DNA of 64,000 bases from Adiantum capillus-veneris (Eukaryota > Streptophyta > Polypodiopsida > Polypodiales > Pteridaceae). The position numbers and the translations under genes are program-made. This document shows, one piece after another, positions 33,036-42,463 of the stretch. Under the pieces are notes generated by a model. That model was given only the letters and a program-made list of their open reading frames with translations. It made no database searches and was not told the origin of the DNA. The stretch is from contig CM043954.1 in NCBI GenBank assembly GCA_014529385.2, positions 6,263,806-6,327,805 on the forward strand, in the 5' to 3' direction. Positions within the stretch are counted from its first letter, which is position 1. Each line of letters starts with the position of its first letter.

Positions 33036-33615
33036 TCTACTTCGATAGAACCCCTATTTCAACGAGGATGAATCTAGTGCAGCTGATTCGCACAAGAGGG
33101 GAGTCACTCAACTCCTTTGTCAACGGATTACCTGGATTTTGAAAAGAGTCACTCATGTCCCCTTTGGGTTTTAGGGATACTAATGGGCTGAGTAGTATTC
33201 TGTTGTATGACTTTATGATAGGAATTCCCAAAAATGAAAATGATTGATTTGTACTTGACTTGTTTGAGGGCAGGAATTGAAAGACGAAATGACTGCAGCA
33301 TTTCGGTCTCATAAATCTCTATAGACATGATTGTAATAAGGATCGGTTGATCGGGCATCCGTGAGGTCCGGAATGGATCTAGATGCAATTACTAAATACG
33401 TTGCCGATGGTCATGGTATGAGATTTGGAATGAATTGTTTGTGATTTGTCATGTGATGTCCTGTGATGTCCGGTGATGTGACTGTCGTTTTATACAAGGG
33501 CTAGATATGTCGTGTCTAGTGCGTCAGTACTAACAATCAGTGTCTACTAAGATAGTTTATGGTCTCTATCCGTTTTGCAGGCGTAATCGAGGACGATTAC
33601 AATTCTTTCAACTGG

Positions 33616-34136
33616 TGACGTGGCAGGCCCCTGGACACACATACATTTACCTACTGTTGAAATGGATGAGCCTTCCGAGATATGCGTCTATAGGCTGACG
33701 TAGCAGGTGCACGGAATTCCGTCAAATGCGCTAACTACTGACGTGAGCGTACGGACTGTACGGATCCGCAGAACGCGTTGACGTGCTAACGTGGCAACGT
33801 ACAGATTTTTCTGTAAATCACACTGGCTGTTTTTAGCAGCTTTTGAAAACCATTAGCTTTTGGAACTTTTGCTTGTGGAGTTAATTGATTTTGGGGCTCT
33901 ACTTTTGGGCATCCCTTGTAAGAATAAATAAGTCCAAGGAACTCACTCTGCAGGGCATCTGGACGCAGACACTAAGAGTGAGCACCCGCGGGCTCTTTGT
34001 ACTTTACACACAGATTAATATAAAAAAATAAATACCGAAAGGGGCGCCAGCCTTTGGGGCCAATACCTCTTGGCACGGAACTATGTCGAGCCGTGTCGCG
34101 GTAGAATCTTGACTTGGGGTGTCCAAGTTTGTTACA
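33616..34136 (+). repeat. X2: chromovirus-family LTR (plus orientation) with TGACG repeats
   Basis: Starts TGACGTGGCAGG and ends GTTTGTTACA. The first 170 bp contain four TGACG(T) motifs at 33616, 33696, 33739 and 33779, which match the bZIP/as-1 type core. The right end meets Y-element internal DNA without a primer site. Confidence 0.7.
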
Positions 34137-36172
34137 CTTCGGCTTTGCGAACTCAAAGGAAGAATTACCAAGAACCTAAGCATAACCAAGAACCCAGAGA
34201 ACCTCTCCCGCCTCAAAGAATCTTCATGTCTTGAGCCCGGACTGATTAGTCACTCCCACCCTCTGTCCATTGCGCATTGGGCGCGCTCCGTCTTCAGTGC
34301 TATGTCTTTGAACTAAGATCAACATCGGACACATGACAATCCAGATCTTGAGTACCAAGATCTACTTGCCTCCTATGCGGATATGGAAGGAGTTGGAGAG
34401 AGGATCGCTAATCCTCTTCTGCATTTGCATGTAGCGTGCATCCACTTCTGTCGACAAGTAACCTACCTTTTATCTTCACCCGCAATGTTTTCACGACAAG
34501 ACTATTTTGAGTGGTCGTACTTGCTCGCAAGGCAGTCAGCATCAAGGCTTGTATTCTGCGACAGTAGTAAGGCTACCTAGTAACTCGGTTGGTTGGTGTT
34601 TACATAGCAACAATACCTACACCCACAGTATCCACATGTTTGGAGGAGTTTCCATCGGCTTATGCATCCACAAGCATCAAACGCATTCAGCATCAAAAGT
34701 ATAGATAGAAGTGTAGCAGTTGTACCTCACCTTTAACAGGGGGGGTGTCATGTGCACACTGCAATTGCGCCATGGGGACAAGCTTCTGCTATAGTCTAGC
34801 GTCAGTCTTAGCTTAGGACCTAGCCTGGCACCCTTGTGAGCCTCTAGCAGGACGTGCATGTCCACGCCAATCATGTGCATACCCTCTCTTGCACAGTACC
34901 ACATTTTACCAGCAGATTTCAGCCCCTAGCCTCATCATGGTTGCATGTGCAAGCACTCGACAGAGCTAGCACTTCGGCATTCAGCCATAGCCTCGTCACC
35001 GCCGTCGTCATTGTCGTCGACTTCGACATAGAACCAATAGAACCCCACATCAGTAGCATCAGTACCCATTAGCATCAGAATCTCAGCATTCAGTCATTAT
35101 ATGAGCATTTGTGCAAGAATAAAGAAAGTACTTGCTCTGGCAACAGAGCAAGGGGGGCCTTGAGGGTTTGGGACCCGACATTCAATGTCGTCTCTTTTCT
35201 ATCTCTCTTGTGTCTCTCTCTTTCTTTCAATTCAATTCAGTTCTTTCAAGTGAAGTAAAGTGTCCCTTGTGTTTGTATTCGAGTACTAGATCCGAGCTAA
35301 ATCCATACACACTTCTGCTACACCTAACAATGGTATCAAAGCTTTGTGTGTGCTTCGGCTTCGCGAACTCAGGAAGAACCTAAAGAAGAACCATCAAGAA
35401 CCAAGAACCCAAGTACCCCAAGATCCCAAGGACACCAAGAACCTAAAGAACCCAGGTAGAACCAAGAACCCAAAGAGCCTCTCCCAGTGTTATAAGACCC
35501 GATCATGGAATTATTAAGCTCCCACCTTCATTGCCATGTCTCTGAAGAAAGATCGACATGTGAAATCAATCAAGCAAAGCCCTCGAAAAGCAGAAAACGG
35601 CTCAAAGGCTACAAAGCATCATATTCGATATACGAGGTCAAACTGACTCCAAATGAGCCAGAATTGGATGAGTTGCTTCACGACTATGTTGCGGACAAGT
35701 CCAAAGCCTCACAAGTGACAAACCAACTCCACAGGCAGTGTAGTCACAGAAATTGGTGATTTTAGAGTCGACAAGGCACAAAGTGATGCCAACAAGACCA
35801 AACTTGACCAAATTCAATTTAGGACTTGGTTTAGGTGTATAGGATGTATTTAGGTCAAAATTATTAAGTTTTGCAAGTACCAAGATCTACTTACCTCTTC
35901 TGCAGATATGGAAGAGTTGGTGAATGGATCCCTAATCTTCTCTCTTCTGCGTTCGCATTCGCATGTAGCGTACGTCCACTTCCGTCGACAAGAAACCCTT
36001 GGATTTACCTCCGAGCATCCTTACCTTTAAGCTTCACTCACAATGTTCTCACGACAAGACTATTCAAGTGGTAGTACTTGCTCACAAGGCACAGTCAGCA
36101 CGAAGGTTTGTATTCGACGCGACAGTAGTAAGGCTACGGGGTAACTCGTATAGTAGGTGGTTACATCACACC
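34137..36172 (+). mobile_element. Y: small nonautonomous LTR element, internal-LTR-internal arrangement
   Basis: One LTR (34746-35329, TGTCATG...CTAACA) has a purine tract (AACAGGGGGGG, 34735-34745) on its left and a primer site (TGGTATCAAAGC, 35331-35342) on its right. The two flanking internal segments (34137-34745 and 35343-36172) are direct repeats of each other, both opening CTTCGGCTT(T/C)GCGAACTC. They have no coding capacity. This is a partial tandem copy of a LARD/TRIM-like element, bounded on both sides by X-family LTR ends in inverted orientation. Confidence 0.7.
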
Positions 36173-37015
36173 TGTAACAAACTTGGGAACCCCAAGTCTA
36201 GATTCTGTCGCGACACGAGAGAGAATCACTTAAAATACTTCACAACTTTAAAATCACAGTTCAATTTGGTAGAAACGGCCTGGCGTAGTTTGGTGCCCAG
36301 AGAGATTGGCCCCAAAGACTGACGCTCTTTCAGTATTTCTTTTATATTAATCTTTGAGGAAAGTACAACTCCCGCAGGTCCTCCGCAGGGTAGTTTTCGT
36401 ACGACGTACGGAACATCTCGTTCCGTACTGCGGGTCAAGTACCGTCCCGTACGTTTTGTATGCTTTTTTTAAAATATATATATATATATATATAATAAAA
36501 GCAAAATTCACAATTGTGAATGGATTACATTGAGCAGCCCAACTCTCTCTCTCTCATGCTCTAGTCTCTTCCTATTTAAGCAATGCCTCTCCATCTTGTT
36601 CTCCAACACTTCCAAGCTCTCAATGCTCATTGCTCTCAATGCTCTCACTGCTCAATGCTCCCATGTTCTAGCTCTCAAGTGACAAGCTCTAGAGACTAGA
36701 GTCTTGCCTCTCCATCTTCTCTCCATTGGGTCTCTCCCTCTCAAGCTCCCATTGAAGATCTCATAACGTCAAGTTTCTTTAAGTGTAAAGTTTAAACCCA
36801 AGGGCCTGAGCCTTAGACGTAAGAATCTTTGTTTTTTTATTTTGAACGTACGTAACATCATCGTACATCTTAATATTTTTTAGTTCGTTTAGTACCGCAC
36901 ATCATCGTACGTGTACAAAACGTACGGGACCGTACGAGACCACTATGTCTCAGACTCTGCGTCCAGATGCTCTGTAGAGTGAGGCCCTTAGGGCTCTTTT
37001 ATTCTTACAAGGGAT
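36173..37015 (-). repeat. X3: chromovirus-family LTR, truncated, with an insertion
   Basis: Starts TGTAACAAACTTGG (the reverse complement of the X2 end) and follows X1/X2 to about 36373, then resumes at about 36946 (CTCTGCGTCCAGATGC) and stops near 37015. The middle is a separate insertion. No primer site abuts it. Confidence 0.65.
36375..36945. mobile_element. TIR-type insertion with CGTACG repeats inside X3
   Basis: About 570 bp absent from X1 and X2. Near its ends are inverted blocks CCCGTACGTTTTGTA (36445-36459) and TACAAAACGTACGGG (36914-36928). Outside the left block is a perfect hairpin, GTACGGAAC/GTTCCGTAC. The interior is CT-rich and AT-rich with no ORF. A small DNA transposon is likely; exact ends and target duplication are not resolved. 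Confidence 0.5.
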
Positions 37016-38339
37016 ATATCTTCATAAGTTTAGAATAGTCCGGACTCACGAATTATAAGAGGGAATAAAGTACTCATAAAACTATAAAAGCAAGGGACAC
37101 AAGAAAGAAAAGAAAAACAAAAAAACAAACAAACAAAAAACTAACTAAATCACTAGTTTGCTACGAAACAAAAGCAGATAAAACAAAACATATATTGAAA
37201 AGGCATGTGTAAAATAAGTTGACGTAACTTACTTGGCTTAAAACAAGTACTCAACTTTACGCAAAAAAGGATAAGACATCTTAAAAACTTAATCCTAGAA
37301 ATCAAACTTCACACAACAACTTCTAATAGAACACATTCTTAAGTCCTCAGGTAAGCTAAATACGAAATCGAAAAATAAATACTACAAACCTACAAAGAGC
37401 AAAGAACCAAACTTGACAATATGTGATCTCAACTTCGCTGCTTGTCCAAACAAGAAGAATAAGATTATCACCTTTATCATGCATAGCTTGGACAACAGCT
37501 ATCACATCCTACTCACGTCGTCGTGTGCCAAGAGTAGGTGCACATCTATATAGAGGTCATTCATGCTTTGAATGTACTCTATAAAACCAACGAGCTGAGT
37601 TTCTATCACCCTCCGGAGGTGATGGGCATACTCAGCCATGATAAAGGCTAGCATTTGTCAAGCTATAGTAAAAATACTAGAAGCGCTAAAGATCAAAACA
37701 ACAACATAAGGTGTTATTAAGTCAAACAATAAGTGGACTTTTTAGCTCCCCACTTCTATTGAATTTACTATTGATTATCTTGAACATTCCAAAGGAAGAA
37801 ACATTAAAGATAAACTTACTACGATGCAAAAAATGAACGTTTTTTCATGATTTTGAATGAGTATTCTTTATGGAAATGATGACACAATGATAGCACACAA
37901 TTGGAATCCCCACTTTTTGCTCTTAAATAGCACAAATAGCATACATAACAATGTTATGACAAAAAGGGATTATTATCTCCTTGATATGCAACTCACCACC
38001 TACGTCTTTCCATGGTCAATGAAATCACCGATGTTTTCCCTTTCAAAACTCAATCATTTTTGTAGTGCACAAACCATTATTTAAATGATTATACGCACTA
38101 AAACCTGCAAGAATCAAAAGTCACTCTAAAAGAGATGAAAGACATGATTTGATTTCTCTTTTTTTCTTTTCTTTTCTTTTTCGAAGGAGGAGGGTGAGAA
38201 CCCCCTTCTATTCCAAAAACAAAACCTTTTTGTTTTATTTTTTTTAATTCTCTGTTTTTGTTCTGATGGTGGCGGCACTGGCGGCTTGCAGCTGACAAAG
38301 ACAACTCGACGAGCTTGAGGGCCCAACGAGGGGAAATGG

Positions 38340-38342
<3 letters not shown>
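37016..38342. other. AT-rich intergenic DNA
   Basis: No supported gene. The frames at 37857-38084 and 38098-38326 have no recognisable domain. Confidence 0.5.
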
Positions 38343-38382
<40 letters not shown>

Positions 38383-38393
38383 GAGCCCAGCTG

Positions 38394-38428
<35 letters not shown>
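38343..38428. repeat. (GA)n and (GT)n microsatellites
   Basis: GA tract 38343-38380, a 15-bp spacer, then GT tract 38396-38428. It directly precedes the captured RPB1 fragment. Confidence 0.95.
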
Positions 38429-38432
<4 letters not shown>

Positions 38433-38449
38433 TTTTATGACTTTTGAGC

Positions 38450-38570
38450 AGTGAGGATGATTTGACTCATCAGATTGCTATGATTATTCGCCATAATATC
38501 AACTTGAAGCGCCAAGAGCAGAATGGGGCTCAACTGTTACAATTGCAGAATTATGCAGAGTTCCCGACCT
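38450..38570 (+). pseudogene. RPB1: RNA polymerase II largest-subunit fragment, plus-strand part
   Basis: The plus strand encodes SEDDLTHQIAMIIRHN followed by INLKRQEQNGA and QLLQ. This matches the very conserved RPB1 region SEDDLTHQLAMIIRHN(E)NLRRQE(R)NGA...QLLQ, with about nine residues missing between NGA and QLLQ. In the real gene this segment directly follows the part encoded on the opposite strand at 38615-38742, so the two halves have been inverted relative to each other. No upstream or downstream RPB1 domains are present, so it is a captured or rearranged fragment, not a gene. Confidence 0.8.
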
Positions 38571-38614
38571 AGGCAGTGAACATTAGGCTCCATCTCGCTG
38601 CGCTTGCCTGCTCT

Positions 38615-38876
38615 ACGGGCAGAAGTGTCCATCATTACGGAGGGTATGACAAGAGGTGGAGGAACTGGCAATACTTGTAAAACCATCCAATCAGGACGTG
38701 CATACTTAGCATTAAATCCTATGGGCATACAATCTTCTTCAAAAAATGAAAAACAAATTTACTTCAAGATACCAAGCAGTTGTTGCTTTGTTTCAACAGG
38801 TTCTGGTAAAAACTGTTGCTCATCACTGTCTGTCTTCTTCTTACTGGATTTGAAGTCCTTCTGCAGTAGGACCTAC
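38615..38876 (-). pseudogene. RPB1: RNA polymerase II largest-subunit fragment, minus-strand part
   Basis: Minus strand, in order: KDFKSSKKKTDSDEQQFLPE (residues before the hallmark block), then EEDCMPIGFNA, then KYARPDWMVLQVLPVPPP and PSVMMDTSAR, stopping at the codon pair before the SEDD block. This is the near-invariant RPB1 sequence around ARPDWM(I/V)LQVLP. A stop and a few extra residues interrupt it near 38755-38770, where RPB1 has KRISDEDC. Fragment only; the orientation is opposite to the adjoining plus-strand half. Confidence 0.85.
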
Positions 38877-38879
38877 AAC

Positions 38880-39779
38880 GTCATCCCCCTCTTAGACTCT
38901 CCAGATCTACTCCCGTAACCTAATTGCCATCCCGCAGTATAACTCCCATAGCCTTGAAGCGAGCTTGCCATTATCTTAATACTCGGTGCAGTAGGCGTCA
39001 GGGTTGTCAATTGCCAAAAATGGGGTACAAAAGAAGAAAGACAAGGGGTTGGGGGGTGGATAAATGATGTGCAAGATCAAGTGAATGCTACGGCCATCCG
39101 AGTGTGATGAGGCGGGCATCAGTGCCATGGCCACAGTGTGTGGGTATGCCAACTGTGCAGCATGAGGAGCTCATAGGCAAGGCGTTGTGGGGTCGACATG
39201 AGGTTAAAGAGTCCTATCCGGGTGTATTGATGCATGCCAAGCAGCCAAATTAGTGGCAACTTCAAGGGAGTGGACTGTGGGACTCGGTAGCAGCCTTAGC
39301 AGCATTTAAGGAGTAAGAGACAGATGGCGGGGCTAGGTGACTATGTGTTTGTGGCTTTTTCTACTTGTGCAGAGTCAGGAGCCAGATTCCAGAAGCAAAC
39401 AACCCCAAAAGCAGCTCCAACTGAGTATGACGTCGATGTGGTAGCTCATATTAGCGCGCTGCACGATGTCTGCAAGGAGGTCATGATGGCATTTATTAGT
39501 ATGGCAAAAATGTTTGCAGGCTTGGACTGCAGTGAGTTGCGGTGGCTAGCTTTCAAATAAGGTAGCGACTGTTTGTTTGGGTTTGGTAGCGACTGCGATT
39601 CAAGCGCGCAAGTGGGAGGCCATGTGCAGGTAGGGCGCCGATTTTGTGGGTCCACCGAAAGTGAAGTTTTATGCATGCTCTCGACAAAGAAAGCATTTCG
39701 TGTGTGTGTGTGTGTGTGTGTGTGTAAGCATGCATTCATAAGAACAATAAGAGGGCAATTCCGGCCAAGAAAGCTTGCA
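38880..39779. other. Unrecognised sequence with a (GT)n tract
   Basis: Includes a 78-codon frame (39324-39560) without known motif and a (GT)n tract at 39700-39724. It may be part of the same captured segment as the RPB1 fragment; I cannot tell. Confidence 0.35.
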
Positions 39780-40829
39780 AAATAGACAGCTAAGATTGCT
39801 TGCCTTGCGACCCGTGGCGATGACAGTAAAGGTATAGATCTCCCTTAGGGGACATCCCCTGTCGTGCTTTTGAGTGTATGGAGCTCGTACTCCAAATATA
39901 GCTCTCCTCATGAGATTCAAATGGGAATACCATCTTTTCAATAGACAAAAGTAGCACTCTTGAATTTTGGCAAAATTTTCCTCTCGATCCTTTTTATTGA
40001 TTAGGTACCCCCTCAAGTACGATGCAAACTAGCACCAAAATTTGAATGTTGCAAATTGACACTATTTGTACACAAGATTTAGTGCCCTTCTAGTCCGGTT
40101 TATATGAGCAAATTAATGAGGACACACATTCCCCAATTAAATCATAATGCAAGCTCAAAAAATAAAAGGTGATTACTGATCAAGCATTGCATACACAAAA
40201 TGTAAAGCATAAATTTGTCCCAATTGCAATTCCATAGAAAATCTTCAATTGCTCATATCTCTAAGCCCTTAATCATCCAAACCAAATTGGCTTGCCATTT
40301 TGGTACGTGCGGTGACACACAATTGATTATAGCATTTGCAAAGGCACAATTCAATGAAATTTTACCAATTCACATCAAATTGGTATACACGGCATTGGTA
40401 ATACATAAAATCATTTTCAATTGTGTATCAATCGAATCATCCCAAATCAATTATACACATAGAAAACCAACCATTTTAGGTCTTTTAATCATCACAATTG
40501 GCAACCAAGGCCAATCATTCATCTTCAATTTGAACTTTGAATGCCATTGAGTAAGCACACACACCCAAATTTAGACCGAAATTATATGCAAAAAATTACA
40601 TCAAATCCACATTGCAATGCTCAAATTGCAAACTAGATCAAGCATAATTAAATGCATGCATGCTCAATTTTCCAAAAAATAACCCTATTTTGACTCAATC
40701 AATCAATGCACACACTCAAAAATTAAGCATAAAAATTCAAATTTGACTCAATTGGCAATGCATTTAAGATTACACCTAATGATTACACACACTTTTCATG
40801 ATCATTTCACAATCAAAAAACATTTAGGT
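39780..40829 (-). other. Non-coding interior of the Z element, left of the Gypsy-2 insertion
   Basis: AT-rich sequence with many CAATTG/AATTG and CACACAC motifs and no ORF, similar in composition to 54305-56790, with which it is continuous once Gypsy-2 is removed. Confidence 0.45.
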
Positions 40830-40834
40830 GCCCC

Positions 40835-41412
40835 TGTTAACCCTCGTGGCTCACGGACACCCTATCGCCTACGACGGACACTGTAACCGTATTATTTATT
40901 TAAGTAGAGTCAGGCACCGGGCTTGTCGGTCCAATAGGGAAAGGTAGAGTGATCGCCGATGAGAGGCGCACTCTAACACGAACATGCTAGGGTTAGTTGG
41001 CTAAGCATGGGCGCCCAAGTGTGAATGGGGTGAGCTCACATAAAAGCCAATTAAACCTAAAATTGAGTCATTCTCTCATTGTGCAATAGAAGCTGCTCTT
41101 GCTCCATCTCCACCTTCTCCTTCACCATCTCCTTGTGTGTGTGCGTGTGAGAGAGAGAGAGTGTGAGAGTGTGTGTGCGATCGAGCGTTGCGGCGGCACG
41201 ACGGCGGCGAGGCGGTTGAGCGCGGCGTAGCGGCGTCTCCCTCTTCTTCGTGGCGAGGAATCCTCTACGACATGAGCATAAGGCGGTGAGTGACACACCA
41301 TTGCCCTCTTTGAGCTTACTAGTTAAACTAGTTGTGTGCTTGGAGCCGTCTGCGGCTCGTACACGGTGTATTGGCAAGTCCCTTGCCTCGACAGTGCGGC
41401 AAGGAGCGCACA
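40835..41412 (+). repeat. Gypsy-2 5' LTR
   Basis: 578 bp, with a TATA-like TTATTTATTTAAG near 40889. About ten substitutions and one GA-repeat length difference from the 3' LTR imply an insertion that is recent but not brand new. Confidence 0.95.
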
Positions 41413-42463
41413 TTTTTGGCGCAGCTGCCGGGGAATAGCCCTGCACTAAGCCCAAGAGGCACTTTGTGCTTCTTATATGAGTGGTTTGCAGTAGGAAAGA
41501 AGAGGGAGAGGAAGGCGTATTTTTTCTACAAGTTGTTAATTCTGTTTTTCCAATGCGCACAGTTTGCATTTTCTGTTTTTCTGCTACGTACATTCAGTAA
41601 TTAGTTAAACAGTTAGCAAAATTCTGTTTTTCTGTTTACACACAGTTAGCATTTCTTACGTTTTTTTGCGTTTTCTGTGTTTTCACTGCACAGTTCTGTC
41701 AAGTTTTAATTTCTGCATTTTCTGTGTTTTCTGGTTTGTGCACAGCTAGGTGCACAGCTAGTTAATTAAGTAGGTTAGTAATTAGGTGAACCACTGATTA
41801 GCAGGTCAGTAGGTAGGTGGGACAGTAAATAGTTAGGTGAGGTCAACGTGCACCAAAACGCGTACCAAATAATATCTCAAAAAAAAAAAGAAAAAAAAAT
41901 TATTTAAAAAAAAATTGAAAAAAAAAATTCTGAAAAAAAAAATTCGAGAAATAAAAACGTGAGCGAGAGGGAGATTAGATTTTCGAAAATAAAAACGTGA
42001 GTTATAAAAACGGACGGGTTGGTTTGTATAAAAGTTAGATCGGAATCGGGATCATTTTCCCAAGCCCAAGCCCAGGCCTCAGTCCTCAATCTTATGATAT
42101 GTACTAGACTCACTTTTATATATATACCCTACCTCCTCAAGAGGGAATGAGAGCATGTGGGACAAGTCCTCCACTCTCCTCCCTTCTCTTCCCACTTGCA
42201 CCCTTAGACTTTCTAGTTTGGGCCTAGTTCCCTACTGGAAATTGACAGTTTTAGGGATTCCGAGGGCATAGAGTGACCAAACGGAGGGCTGTAAAGCACG
42301 GCACGACCCTCTGACCGATACGCTCGTTTCGAGCTATCACACGACCCATTCCACGACACGCTCTAAAAAATCTAGCAAAAAAAAAAAAAACAAAAAACAC
42401 GCTAAAAACTAGTCACAAGGCCTCTTAGAGCAGCTTTTTGACACCTTAGGGTATCAAAAGCAC
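41413..42463 (+). promoter_or_regulatory. Gypsy-2 primer site and leader
   Basis: The primer-binding site begins at 41413 directly after the LTR. The 1-kb leader has poly(A) runs (41877-41940), a strong TATATATA at 42118-42126 and no long ORF before the gag ATG at 42464. Confidence 0.75.

Noticed and set aside
36560-36760. Repeated CTCAATGCTC/CTCTCAAGC words suggestive of a short-spacer repeat array
   Set aside because: Irregular CT-rich near-repeats without constant unit or spacer length; not a CRISPR-like or satellite array.
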